22,432 nucleotides of DNA from a virus (IMGVR_UViG_3300031999_000214:1-22432), one strand, 5' to 3'. Positions 1 to 7,579 are shown, numbered from the stretch's first letter. The notes: generated by a model not told the origin, from the sequence alone. A program made the numbers and translations.

Positions 1-1
1 C

Positions 2-1966
2 GATTTTGATTTCCTTGTTAATTCGACAACCTGGGCTCTGAAAGCTCAATTAGATGGCGCTGGGGAGCAGACATATTCGCCGGGTAGCATGACTTCTGAT
101 ACATTGATCAATATAAGGTTTGGTCATGGCGGAGCGAGCGGACCGGCTTGTACCTGGTATTTTGACGATGTAATTATTTCTGCCACCAGCGGTGACTATC
201 CCATTGGGGCGCATGCGGTGGTTGGATTATCACCTAACGCGGCAGGCACATCCAACCCACACCCAACCGTGACTAATATTCAAAATAATAGCAGCTCAAC
301 TATTGATGATGATACATTACCCGCTAATGTATATTTGGATGAAGTGCCGTTTGGAACTACCACAGATTATGTTAAACAGGTTGGTGGTACAAGCTCGATT
401 TATGCAGCAGTTGCTTTTGCAGATACGGCAGAAACGAGCATCCTGGGGGTGATGGCTTACGAAGCGTATCATTCAGCGTCTGCATCTCCGGCAAACTCAG
501 CTTCTGCGCGAGTATATGATGGCACAACGGAGACTGCGATCTATACAGGGGATATGTCAGAGAGTAGTTTATTTTACAAATCAAAGATAATGCCAAATCC
601 TGGTGGTGGCTGGACAATGGCATTGGTGAATGGAATACAAGGGCGGGTAGGCTTCGCAACGGATTATGCGCCCGTCCCTTATTGGGACACGCTGATGATC
701 GAGGTGGCGTATCGTGTATTTACCCTAACTGTAAATGATTTATATAGCACTTCCCAGGTTGACACAGTTGTTGTTACTGAATCTGGTGGTGGAACCACCC
801 TGGTCGTGGCTGACGCGTACAGTACATCCCAGACGGATGCAGTTGCATTAACACAGGTACACAACTTGGTGGTCCAGGATGCCTACTCGAGCAGCCAGAC
901 GGATGCGGTAGCGACCACCAAGAATACATCCTTAGTTGTTAATGATGCATACAGCACAAGCCAGACGGATGCGGTCACTACAACCAAGAACACATCGTTA
1001 GTTGCCAATGATGCTTACAGTACTTCGCAAGTCGATACGGTTGTTGTTGTCAGGAATATATCTTTAGTCGTTAATGATGCTTACTCAACCAGCCAGTCCG
1101 ATTCAATTCTACTAACACAGGTGCATAATCTGGTTGTGCCTGACAGTTACAGCACTTCTCAAGTTGATACGGTCGTAGTGACCTCCGGCGCAGTTAGCCT
1201 GGTGGTGCAGGATGCTTATTCAACCAGCCAAACTGATGCGGTTACGACAACGAAAGAAACAAGCCTGGTAATTACAGATGCCTACAGCACATCGCAGGCC
1301 GATGCGCCAATTCTCACGCAAGTTCATATCCTAACAGTCCAGGATGCGTACAGCACAAGCCAGGTAGATATTCCGGTAGTAACCATCCCGATCCCGTTGT
1401 TTGTATATGATGCCTTTAGCACCAGCCAGGTGGATGCAGTCACCATCTCGACCGGTGGCTTCTCCCTGGTGGTACAGGATGCTTACAGCACTTCTCAAGT
1501 TGATGCGGTCACTACTACGAAAGAATCAACACTTTCTGTGGTGGATGCTTATTCGACAACGCAGACCGATTCAGTCAACTTAACCCAAGCTCATAACCTG
1601 GTGGTTAATGATGCTTACAGCACTTCTCAAGTTGATACCGTTACCGTAACCAGCATCTTCTACAATTTGGCGGTCCAGGATGCTTATAGCGTTACTCAGG
1701 TAGATACTGTCACACTTACCAGCTCAACAACGCTTTCAGTTTCAGACGCATACAGCGTCAGCCAGGTGGATCATATTTACTGGGTGCCACCGGTGACCAA
1801 ATGGGTAGAACTGAGTTTATGGGATCGGGATAGAATATTGATCCTGGATGAACGGGACCTGGACCTGGTCCTGAATGAGCGAGATAGGATATTCAATATG
1901 GACGAGCGAGATCGTGAATTGACCTTGATAGAACGCTCAAGACAATTAACATTGGAGGATAAATAA
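2..1966 (+). CDS. Lectin-like / tandem-repeat phage structural protein (5' partial)
   Basis: The reading frame is open from base 2, so the ATG at 89 is probably internal and the gene starts left of the window. The visible N-terminal part (to about base 720) is rich in aromatic and small residues and contains a WYFDDVIIS-type strand, like the concanavalin-A/LamG-type sandwiches of phage fibres. Bases 725-1780 encode 16 tandem units of about 22 residues (consensus LVVxDAYSTSQVDxVxxT). Bases 1811-1963 encode a second 9-residue repeat (LxLxERDRx). It ends in TAATG, overlapping the next start by one base. The likely role is an exposed fibre or adhesin on the virion. The odd point is its position upstream of the head genes rather than after the tail tip. 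Function is inferred from repeat architecture; no enzymatic motif is visible. Confidence 0.75.
   Translation, partial: DFDFLVNSTTWALKAQLDGAGEQTYSPGSMTSDTLINIRFGHGGASGPACTWYFDDVIISATSGDYPIGAHAVVGLSPNAAGTSNPHPTVTNIQNNSSSTIDDDTLPANVYLDEVPFGTTTDYVKQVGGTSSIYAAVAFADTAETSILGVMAYEAYHSASASPANSASARVYDGTTETAIYTGDMSESSLFYKSKIMPNPGGGWTMALVNGIQGRVGFATDYAPVPYWDTLMIEVAYRVFTLTVNDLYSTSQVDTVVVTESGGGTTLVVADAYSTSQTDAVALTQVHNLVVQDAYSSSQTDAVATTKNTSLVVNDAYSTSQTDAVTTTKNTSLVANDAYSTSQVDTVVVVRNISLVVNDAYSTSQSDSILLTQVHNLVVPDSYSTSQVDTVVVTSGAVSLVVQDAYSTSQTDAVTTTKETSLVITDAYSTSQADAPILTQVHILTVQDAYSTSQVDIPVVTIPIPLFVYDAFSTSQVDAVTISTGGFSLVVQDAYSTSQVDAVTTTKESTLSVVDAYSTTQTDSVNLTQAHNLVVNDAYSTSQVDTVTVTSIFYNLAVQDAYSVTQVDTVTLTSSTTLSVSDAYSVSQVDHIYWVPPVTKWVELSLWDRDRILILDERDLDLVLNERDRIFNMDERDRELTLIERSRQLTLEDK
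725..1780 (+). repeat. 16 tandem 22-residue (about 66 bp) DAYSTSQ repeats
   Basis: Sixteen in-frame units, most exactly 22 codons long and a few 23-25. The invariant core is D-A-Y-S-x-S-Q-x-D followed by a beta-prone V/T stretch. Units fall into recurring subtypes by their tail (TTTKxTS, LTQVHN, VVVTSG), which suggests duplication of multi-unit blocks. Some copies are nearly identical in DNA (for example the units around 1140, 1480 and 1610 share a run coding YSTSQVD), while others differ mainly at synonymous sites. Confidence 0.9.
1811..1963 (+). repeat. 9-residue (27 bp) LxLxERDRx repeat, about 5.7 copies
   Basis: The C-terminus of the first gene reads as LSLWDRDRI, LILDERDLD, LVLNERDRI, FNMDERDRE, LTLIERSRQ, LTLEDK. 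Hydrophobic residues alternate with a charged DERDR turn, as expected for a short beta-strand/turn repeat. The DNA copies are diverged, so this is a protein-level repeat. Confidence 0.85.
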
Positions 1967-2283
1967 TGACAATCAGCAGAGAAGTTAAAGAGGGAGTACA
2001 ACCTCAGGGGATCGGGGAGCAAATCGCATATAAACTTTCCTCGACACCATGGGCTAGTACACCAACCGTGACAGGTGTAAAGGCTTATGATGTTACAGAG
2101 CCTGATGTTCGGATAGATGTGACCTCGACGGTATTGTCTGGATCATCAGGGGTTGTTGGTGATCAGATCACCACACCGATTGTGAAAAGCCTGACGGTTG
2201 ATAGGGTCTATTGGATTGAGATTACCTTCACGAGCGGGGGACTAACATTCGTTCCCTATTTCATCGTGAGAGGGGAATATTGA
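1966..2283 (+). CDS. Small conserved phage virion-associated protein (function unknown)
   Basis: A 105-residue protein whose ATG overlaps the stop of the upstream repeat protein by one base (TAATG), with GGAG about 8 bases upstream. The sequence has the features AYKLSSTPW, STPTVTGVKAYDVT, VVGDQITTP and LTVDRVYWIEITFTSGG. I recognise this layout from short hypothetical proteins encoded near the head genes of many siphoviruses (the TPW...VVGD...YWIEV pattern). It looks all-beta, with no signal peptide or membrane segment. It is probably an accessory virion protein of the same transcription unit; no precise function can be assigned. Confidence 0.75.
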   Translation: MTISREVKEGVQPQGIGEQIAYKLSSTPWASTPTVTGVKAYDVTEPDVRIDVTSTVLSGSSGVVGDQITTPIVKSLTVDRVYWIEITFTSGGLTFVPYFIVRGEY

Positions 2284-2286
2284 TCA

Positions 2287-3141
2287 ATGACCAAAATGAA
2301 TAAAGTCTTGAGCCCGTCTGCTGCAGCTGCCAGGCAGAACCTGATCAATTCCATGAATATGATCATACAGTCGCTCAAGCGTAGGGACAGGAAGGAACCT
2401 GGCTGGAGGGAAAAGGAAAAGGCTGAAGAGCGCATGGCTGCTATATTTCAGCCGATATTTGACCGCCAGGCACGCCTAATCCGAGCTCGTCTCCAGAAAC
2501 TCGATAAGACCAGGCCTAAGGAACCGAAGTCGATGACCGTGAAGATACTGCCAATAGATATATTTGAAGACCTGGACCTGACCGATGCCGAGGATAATGC
2601 GATCCGGAACGAGCTATTCAACTCTGTTTATAATGGAGTTAGCCTGTTCCAGGATGAGACAGGATATATTCTGGATATTGGCTTGATTAATAAAGAAGCT
2701 CATAGCTGGGCCTTGAATTATTCAGGTAAATTGATTAAAGAAATAAGCGAGACTACCAGGCAGATTGTAAGGGAAGCTGTCAGCGATTTCGTGGCCACGC
2801 CTGGAATGACGATAGCAGACGCAATGGGGAGAATGCCGTTCGATCCGCAGCGATCACAAACTATAGCGGTGACGGAGATTACCAGGTCTTATGCACAAGG
2901 TAACCAGATCGCCGGCGAAGTGATGAAGGATCAATTCCCGGATGTGGCGGTTGTGAAAGTATTTTTCACAAATAATGATGATCTGGTGTGCGAATTTTGT
3001 GGTCCAATGAATGGACAGGAAGTAGCACTTGACGATCAATTCGAGGATGATGACGGAAATGCATATGACAATCCGCCAATTCATCCTGCATGCCGGTGCT
3101 GGACACAAACAACGACTGATATTCTGAAGGAAAAACCATGA
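2287..3141 (+). CDS. Minor head morphogenesis protein (SPP1 gp7 / Mu gpF-like)
   Basis: A 284-residue protein of the phage Mu F-like minor head family. These proteins bind the portal, enter the prohead with it and help assembly and DNA delivery. The C-terminal third carries the family signature: ITRSYAQGNQIAGE, then C235-x2-C238-GPMNGQ, then H266-P-A-C269-R-C271-W, a probable metal-binding Cys/His cluster. The N-terminal part is helical and basic (residues 1-80), typical for the portal-interacting region. The start at 2287 has an AGGGG ribosome site 11 bases upstream. The stop overlaps the next gene as ATGA. This assignment implies that the portal gene lies upstream of the window. Confidence 0.88.
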   Translation: MTKMNKVLSPSAAAARQNLINSMNMIIQSLKRRDRKEPGWREKEKAEERMAAIFQPIFDRQARLIRARLQKLDKTRPKEPKSMTVKILPIDIFEDLDLTDAEDNAIRNELFNSVYNGVSLFQDETGYILDIGLINKEAHSWALNYSGKLIKEISETTRQIVREAVSDFVATPGMTIADAMGRMPFDPQRSQTIAVTEITRSYAQGNQIAGEVMKDQFPDVAVVKVFFTNNDDLVCEFCGPMNGQEVALDDQFEDDDGNAYDNPPIHPACRCWTQTTTDILKEKP

Positions 3142-3608
3142 GCGGATTTCTAATTCAAGTCAAAGGGCTCGATAAGGTGCTCAAGGGAATAAACGAAATT
3201 GCGGATCCTAGGCACGTCGGTATTTACCTGGCGAAGGCTGGTCAAGAGGCTGCAAGTAAAATTCTTCAGACCAAAGGTCTGCAATCTTATCCGCCTGAAA
3301 CTGAAGCGAATCTACCACCGGTCCCTTATTACATCCGTGGACGTGGAACTGAGACCGCCCTGGGAAACCTGAATGATTCGGAGCGCCTTGGAACGAAATT
3401 CTATATTGACAGGGATGTGAGTAATTACATAACCAAGGTAGGAAACACAGCGTTGTATGCTGATGACGTGGTAGGCGATAACCAGAAGGAATTATTTGGT
3501 ATCATTGGCTGGCGTAAGCTCCGAGAAGTAGCCGAGGAAAGAATAGACCTTATAAGCCAAATTTATGATGCCTGGATTGCGAAAATGATAAAGGACCTTG
3601 GATTATGA
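3138..3608 (+). CDS. HK97 gp10-like head-tail / tail completion protein
   Basis: A 156-residue protein overlapping the minor head gene by four bases (ATGA). Visible features are an N-terminal strand-helix (GFLIQVKGLDKVLKGINE), an amphipathic helix, then YPPETEANLPPVPYYIRGRGTET and SERLGTKFYI, and a C-terminal helix ending in WIAKMIKDLGL. I recognise the PPPPYYIRGRG...SERLGxxWY pattern from phage proteins placed between minor head and capsid genes and often labelled HK97-gp10-like or virion morphogenesis proteins. The likely role is neck or tail completion. Its position ahead of the capsid gene, rather than after the connector, makes the exact role uncertain. Confidence 0.6.
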   Translation: MSGFLIQVKGLDKVLKGINEIADPRHVGIYLAKAGQEAASKILQTKGLQSYPPETEANLPPVPYYIRGRGTETALGNLNDSERLGTKFYIDRDVSNYITKVGNTALYADDVVGDNQKELFGIIGWRKLREVAEERIDLISQIYDAWIAKMIKDLGL

Positions 3609-3639
3609 TAGAACCGATGGCAGTCATTCTGAATTAGGT

Positions 3640-3669
3640 CTGCCAAAATAATAAAAGGTATGTTATACT
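3640..3669 (+). promoter_or_regulatory. Candidate extended -10 promoter for the pre-capsid RNA
   Basis: An extended -10 element TG-T-TATACT lies at 3661-3669, with a weak -35 (CTGCCA, 3640-3645, 18-base spacing). The predicted start, about 3676, is the first base of a perfect hairpin. The element lies in the 207-base gene-free stretch between the gp10-like and capsid genes. Confidence 0.5.
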
Positions 3670-3675
3670 ATTTCT

Positions 3676-3796
3676 GCTTGACAGGATAGCTCAACAGATC
3701 CCTGGTGGAGTTGAGCGAAAAGGTCAAGCGGAACTAAGCGCATAAAGAGTCAGTAGACTAGCGCAGCGACAGGAAACTGTCAGCTGCGCTTTTTTG
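3676..3796 (+). ncRNA. Candidate structured leader / small RNA ahead of the capsid gene
   Basis: The predicted transcript begins with two stacked perfect 7-bp stems: GCTTGAC (3676-3682) with GTCAAGC (3723-3729), and inside it GCTCAAC (3689-3695) with GTTGAGC (3710-3716). They are separated by a 6/6 internal loop and capped by a 14-base loop. A short AGTC/GACT hairpin follows near 3749, then the terminator hairpin. The region has no convincing ORF. The segment AAGCGC (3736-3741) could pair with GCGCTT (3786-3791) in the terminator, a possible weak antiterminator. It matches no riboswitch class that I recognise. It may be a free RNA of about 120 nt or an attenuator controlling capsid expression. 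Confidence 0.5.
3760..3796 (+). terminator. Strong intrinsic terminator just before the capsid gene
   Basis: AGCGCAGC-GACAG (3760-3772), a GAAA loop, then CTGTC-A-GCTGCGCT (3777-3790) form a 13-bp stem with one bulged A, followed by a run of six T (3790-3795). The capsid gene's GGAGG ribosome site (3803-3807) lies only a few bases downstream, with no room for another promoter. Capsid transcription therefore has to read through this terminator. Confidence 0.85.
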
Positions 3797-3815
3797 TTTA
3801 TCGGAGGAAAAAAGT

Positions 3816-5720
3816 ATGAGCGATGAATTAGACGAATTGAAAATTGGAGCTCGGCATAGCACCGAAGACCAAACAGCCCTGCAGAATATTCACGATGCAG
3901 CGATAACCCTGGGTGCTGCTTGTCCGGACCCGACCAGGTATGAGCTCCCAAAGTCCCTGACCGATGATATGCTGGTGAACTTTGGGGATCCGGCCGTCAA
4001 GGTCCTAAGCAACGAAGGAACGAAGACCAAGGTTGGTGGTTACCTGATCCGATTTACAACCCCGGAGGATCCGGACCTTGAAGGTGATTATTTTGACAAG
4101 GAAACGGATTACGTGATGGAATTCCCTGGGAAAAGTATTACATGGTTCAATCACAGGCTGCCAGTAGAAACAAGCGATGGAAAAAAAGCAGTCCTGAAGC
4201 GCAGGCTGAGCGATGCAGAACTGAGCGTCGACGACATCGGCGTATTCATGGCCGGAGTTTTAGACGAAAGCGACGCCTACGAGAAATTCCTGGCTGACCT
4301 GGCTCGTGCAGGGAAGCTGGGACTGTCGAGCGGAACCGCTCGTCACCTGGTCGAAAGCACACCCCAAAAGAACGGAATTAATCACATCGATCTATGGCCA
4401 ATCGGCCTGGATGCAAGCTACACCCACGCTCCTGCAGAGTCAAGGAACCGTGTGGTAGCGCTCAAAAGTTTATTACCAGACGAGGACGAAGCTGAGAGCA
4501 GCGTCGCTGCTGCGGAGTCAAGCCTGGAGATCAAAACAGTAATCAACCCAAATTTGAAAATAGGAGAAATTGAAATGGACGAAAAAGAACTGAACGCAGT
4601 ATTAGACGCTCGTGACGCTGCTCGGAAGGCTGAGGACGAAGCGAAAGCAACCAAAGCGGCCGAGCTCAAAGCAGCTGAAGACGCAGGCTATCAGAAGGGC
4701 CTCGAGCAAATGAAAAACCTGAAACGTGGTGGCTATGCCTATCACAAGGTTTCAGAGTCGACCGAAGGTGAAGACGAAGAGGTCAAGTCATTCCTGCATT
4801 GGATCAAGACCGGTGATGAAGTCCCGTACAAAGCAGCCATGCAGGGCCAAACCGACTCAGAAGGTGGGTATGCGGTGCCGGATGATTTTCATAACCAGAT
4901 CGTGGCCAAGCGGAACGAAGCATCCGTGCCAGACATGATCGGAGTCCAGCGCTTCTCAACAAACCTGGACAAGTATCCAGTGCCGGTCGAAGCAACCGCA
5001 GCGACTAAATTCGTCGTGGCAGCTGAAGAAGTCGCTTATGACGAGAACGAGCCGACCCTGGGCCAGGTCGCTATCACCATTCACAAGATGACCAAACTGA
5101 TCAAGATTTCAGAAGAGCTCGAAGCCGATGCTCAAGCGAACTTCGGTGGATACCTGGCTGGTGTTTGGGGCAGGGCCATGGCAGCTGCAGATAACTATTA
5201 CTACGTCGTGACAGGCACCGGAACCGGTATGCCTCAAGCGATGGCAGTCGGCGGAGCGCTTGGTAAGACCTTCGCAAACGCTGCATCAATCGTGGCAGCT
5301 GATATTCATGCCCTGATCCATGCGATGCCGGACCCGTACGTCGAAGGTATGGTATTGATCACGAGCAGAGCAATCCTCGGCCTGGTCCGTGCACTTTTGG
5401 TAGCAACCCCCTATGCCTTCATCGATTGGATCGGTGGAAACAAGATCGATCCGGCCCAAGTCAGCCCATCAGGGACCATCGGCGGAGTACCGGTCTTCAC
5501 GACCAATGCCATGCCGACCGCGGTGCCGGTCGTAACCGGAACGAAGACATGGTTACTCGTCAATCCAAGCTTCTATGGGATTGCAGAGCGTGAAGGAATG
5601 ACCGTCTCCAGGAACCCGTACCTGTACCAGGCCAATGGACAGATCGGGCTCTTCGCCAAGTATCGTGCAGGCGGAGCGGTTCTTCAGAGCGAAGCCGTTC
5701 TATGGGGAATCCAGGCCTAA
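3816..5720 (+). CDS. Prohead protease-major capsid protein fusion (HK97 fold)
   Basis: A 634-residue polyprotein. Residues 1-40 are a short conserved module (GARHS...IHDAAITLGAAC). Residues 70-220 resemble HK97-type prohead proteases (S78/U35 class), with a likely catalytic His113 in TWFNH and Ser171 or Ser172 in GLSSGT. Residues 254-305 are a charged helical, delta/scaffold-like region rich in Ala, Glu and Lys. From about 340 the HK97-fold capsid begins (SEGGYAVPDDFHNQIV; a C-terminal VSRNPYLYQ...FAKYRAGGAVLQSEAV). Protease, scaffold and shell are thus one chain; family members are usually separate genes or protease-scaffold fusions. GGAGG lies upstream of the ATG. An internal start (see 4575) would release capsid protein alone. 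The expected product is the icosahedral shell after proteolytic removal of the N-terminal parts. Confidence 0.9.
   Translation: MSDELDELKIGARHSTEDQTALQNIHDAAITLGAACPDPTRYELPKSLTDDMLVNFGDPAVKVLSNEGTKTKVGGYLIRFTTPEDPDLEGDYFDKETDYVMEFPGKSITWFNHRLPVETSDGKKAVLKRRLSDAELSVDDIGVFMAGVLDESDAYEKFLADLARAGKLGLSSGTARHLVESTPQKNGINHIDLWPIGLDASYTHAPAESRNRVVALKSLLPDEDEAESSVAAAESSLEIKTVINPNLKIGEIEMDEKELNAVLDARDAARKAEDEAKATKAAELKAAEDAGYQKGLEQMKNLKRGGYAYHKVSESTEGEDEEVKSFLHWIKTGDEVPYKAAMQGQTDSEGGYAVPDDFHNQIVAKRNEASVPDMIGVQRFSTNLDKYPVPVEATAATKFVVAAEEVAYDENEPTLGQVAITIHKMTKLIKISEELEADAQANFGGYLAGVWGRAMAAADNYYYVVTGTGTGMPQAMAVGGALGKTFANAASIVAADIHALIHAMPDPYVEGMVLITSRAILGLVRALLVATPYAFIDWIGGNKIDPAQVSPSGTIGGVPVFTTNAMPTAVPVVTGTKTWLLVNPSFYGIAEREGMTVSRNPYLYQANGQIGLFAKYRAGGAVLQSEAVLWGIQA
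4562..4577 (+). promoter_or_regulatory. Internal ribosome binding site and in-frame start inside the protease-capsid ORF
   Basis: AGGAGA (4562-4567) stands 7 bases before an in-frame ATG (4575-4577, Met254). It has the same form as the AGGAGAAAT-type sites that start the tail-tube genes at 7580 and 8392. It falls exactly at the junction between the protease domain and the helical scaffold segment. Confidence 0.65.
4575..5720 (+). CDS. Free major capsid protein from internal initiation (alternative product)
   Basis: Starting at Met254 gives a 381-residue protein: helical delta-like segment, then the HK97-fold shell domain. That is close to the size of a normal HK97 capsid precursor. It shares frame and stop with the 634-residue fusion. 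Abundant free capsid with a minority of protease fusion would give the stoichiometry a prohead needs. This is inferred from the ribosome site and domain boundary only. Confidence 0.5.
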   Translation: MDEKELNAVLDARDAARKAEDEAKATKAAELKAAEDAGYQKGLEQMKNLKRGGYAYHKVSESTEGEDEEVKSFLHWIKTGDEVPYKAAMQGQTDSEGGYAVPDDFHNQIVAKRNEASVPDMIGVQRFSTNLDKYPVPVEATAATKFVVAAEEVAYDENEPTLGQVAITIHKMTKLIKISEELEADAQANFGGYLAGVWGRAMAAADNYYYVVTGTGTGMPQAMAVGGALGKTFANAASIVAADIHALIHAMPDPYVEGMVLITSRAILGLVRALLVATPYAFIDWIGGNKIDPAQVSPSGTIGGVPVFTTNAMPTAVPVVTGTKTWLLVNPSFYGIAEREGMTVSRNPYLYQANGQIGLFAKYRAGGAVLQSEAVLWGIQA

Positions 5721-5769
5721 GCCGGATAATTGAAATCCGAATTCAACCAGGAAACCAGGAGAAAATATA

Positions 5770-6186
5770 ATGGCTCATGCAGTAGCAGCAACCTCAAAGT
5801 TTTTATCAGCGATCGCTCCCAGTATCGGGACAATCGGAACGATGACGGCTATCGAAGTGAACGCAGCTGGATTTGACCGAATATGTTTTGAAGCAGTACT
5901 CGGCGTGGCAGCTGCAAGTGGACTTTTCGATATGAAAATCCAGGACAGCGCAACGACCGGAGGTGGATTGGCGGACCTAACCGGTGCGGTTCTGGTACAG
6001 GTCACGAAAGCGGCTGGCGACTCGACCGTCCAGGTGATTGACTGCAAAGTCAACCCAGCTCGGCCGTTTCTGAAAGCCTTGGTAGTGACAACGACTGGTG
6101 CATTCCCGAACGGAGTAATCGCACACCTTTATAACGGATCCGGATATCGTCCGGTAACCGTGACTCCACAGGTGGTTATAACCTAA
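5770..6186 (+). CDS. Head decoration-like phage protein
   Basis: A 138-residue all-beta protein directly after the capsid gene, with AGGAG (5757-5761) before its ATG. There is no signal peptide. The central segment (KIQDSATTGGGLADLTGAVL ... RPFLKALVVTTTGA) resembles the C-terminal domain of the tail-tube protein at 7580-8368 (KVQDAATNTNPSFADLSGA ... RQFLRWQIVLGTA), which suggests a shared beta-sandwich. The position after the capsid gene is where head decoration or stabilising proteins are usually encoded. The role is inferred from position and fold-like pattern. Confidence 0.6.
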   Translation: MAHAVAATSKFLSAIAPSIGTIGTMTAIEVNAAGFDRICFEAVLGVAAASGLFDMKIQDSATTGGGLADLTGAVLVQVTKAAGDSTVQVIDCKVNPARPFLKALVVTTTGAFPNGVIAHLYNGSGYRPVTVTPQVVIT

Positions 6187-6217
6187 GCAATCGAGCTTAA
6201 ATAAGGGCTCATGGAAT

Positions 6218-6247
6218 AGGACCGGATCCCTAACAAGATCCGGTCCT
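6218..6247 (+). other. Perfect 11-bp intergenic hairpin without T-tract
   Basis: AGGACCGGATC (6218-6228) pairs perfectly with GATCCGGTCCT (6237-6247) across an 8-base loop. No T-run follows on either strand, so it is not a classical intrinsic terminator. It lies between the decoration-like gene and the connector gene and could protect the 3' end of the abundant capsid mRNA or be a processing site. Confidence 0.6.
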
Positions 6248-6275
6248 GAATACCACCATCCTGAAGGAACCGAAG

Positions 6276-7121
6276 ATGCTAATAAATGGTTATGCTACCC
6301 TAGCAGATTATAAAAACAATAAGGATATTGAGTCGGTAGACAGCGATGACGACTCAGTAATCGAGCAACTCATAGAATCAGCCAGCCGTTTTATAGACGA
6401 AAAGACGGCTAAAACCTTTTACCCCAGAGTACAAACCAGGTATCAAAGCGTTCCTGAATATGGCGACCGGGAACCGGAAGAACTATGGCTGGACGACTCC
6501 CTGCTGGAAGTAATAACCATCACAAACGGGAATGGAGTCGTCGTCTCGGCTAACGATTATTATTCCAAACCAAGGAACGATTACCCCAAGTATGCGATAT
6601 GCCTAAAGGACTCGGCGTCAATTGGATGGGTAAGCGATGCAGCCGGAAACGATGACTACGTTATAGCGGTCAACGCCCTGTGGGGATTTCACGACCAATA
6701 CCAGGTGCGAGGCTGGACCGTCGTGACAGCTATAAATAAAATCGGTGGGATTACAGCTACCGAATCGCCCATCACGGTGGACCTGGGAACGAACATAGCC
6801 CCGGGGAAAATCGTGAAGATAGACAACGAAATTATGATATGCAAGGCAAGCGATGCAACGACTCTGATACCGATAGCCCGTGGAGACAACGGATCGACCG
6901 CAGCCACCCACCTGGATGACGCTCCGGTGTATGTCTGGACCCCGATGCCAACGATCCGCATGGCATGTCTGGAAATTGTGAAATCAGCTTACAGCCGACG
7001 TTTCGGAACGAACACGACCGGAACAGCCATGATAACCGGAGCCGGTGTCGTGATTACACCGGAAGAGGTCCCAGCATTCGCCTGGAACATAATCAATACT
7101 TATAAACCGGACGTTCCATAA
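6276..7121 (+). CDS. Head-tail connector (adaptor) protein, HK97 gp6-like
   Basis: A 281-residue protein. The N-terminal about 50 residues (YATLADYKNNK...DDDSVIEQLIESASRFIDEKTAKTFYP) are the helical signature of gp6/gp15-like connectors, which form the ring between portal and tail. The helical C-terminus (TIRMACLEIVKSAYSRRFG ... FAWNIINTYKP) completes the fold. The middle carries an inserted beta-rich segment of about 90 residues (about 135-220), making it longer than the usual connector of about 100-200 residues. GAAGGA lies 8 bases before the ATG. The stop overlaps the next start by one base (TAATG). Confidence 0.8.
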   Translation: MLINGYATLADYKNNKDIESVDSDDDSVIEQLIESASRFIDEKTAKTFYPRVQTRYQSVPEYGDREPEELWLDDSLLEVITITNGNGVVVSANDYYSKPRNDYPKYAICLKDSASIGWVSDAAGNDDYVIAVNALWGFHDQYQVRGWTVVTAINKIGGITATESPITVDLGTNIAPGKIVKIDNEIMICKASDATTLIPIARGDNGSTAATHLDDAPVYVWTPMPTIRMACLEIVKSAYSRRFGTNTTGTAMITGAGVVITPEEVPAFAWNIINTYKPDVP

Positions 7122-7570
7122 TGGCGCTCCAAATAGCAACCGTCGTGGACAGCATAAGCAAGCTGAGCGTTTCAGGCGCTAAGATTAAGGACAAGGACCA
7201 AATCCCTGCAGCCGGTGATGTTAGGCATCCGATGATAATACCGCTCTCGAATTTTGTGACGGAATTTACCATGGTACGTGACAGTTTTGGCGGTGGATCC
7301 GAAGCGAAGATGACGGTCACGTATGTTCTGAATTACCGGATCCTTTACAAACCGCTCGGAGCCGGAAGAGCTCCCCAGCTTGAAAATATCAGCCCCTTGG
7401 TGGACATGATCGCTCGCTGGTGGGATGCCGTATTAGCGATAGATGTATTCGCTGGAGCGGTCGACATAATCCCTAATACCATCACAGGCATGGGAGCGGT
7501 GAAGGACCCGAGCGAAGACAGCTGGTGGGGAGCTGACGTGAGCGTCAAGGTAACTGAATTCGTAAATTAG
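7121..7570 (+). CDS. Probable tail terminator / completion protein
   Basis: A 149-residue protein translationally coupled (TAATG) to the connector and followed immediately by the tail-tube genes. The strand-helix pattern fits tail terminator or neck proteins: an N-terminal helix, a paired-strand region (FTMVRDSFGGGSEAKMTVTYVLNY), a helix around LVDMIARWWDAVL and a C-terminal strand (GADVSVKVTEFVN). I do not recognise a specific family. The call rests mainly on gene order (connector, completion, tube). Confidence 0.5.
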   Translation: MALQIATVVDSISKLSVSGAKIKDKDQIPAAGDVRHPMIIPLSNFVTEFTMVRDSFGGGSEAKMTVTYVLNYRILYKPLGAGRAPQLENISPLVDMIARWWDAVLAIDVFAGAVDIIPNTITGMGAVKDPSEDSWWGADVSVKVTEFVN

Positions 7571-7579
7571 GAGAAATCC

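Noticed and set aside
725-1780. CRISPR array or diversity-generating retroelement template
   Set aside because: The repeats are in-frame protein repeats without spacers; no reverse transcriptase or template-like copy is in the window.
3678-3683. TTGACA as a -35 box before the capsid gene
   Set aside because: There is no -10-like hexamer 16-18 bases downstream; the sequence forms one arm of the 7-bp stem.
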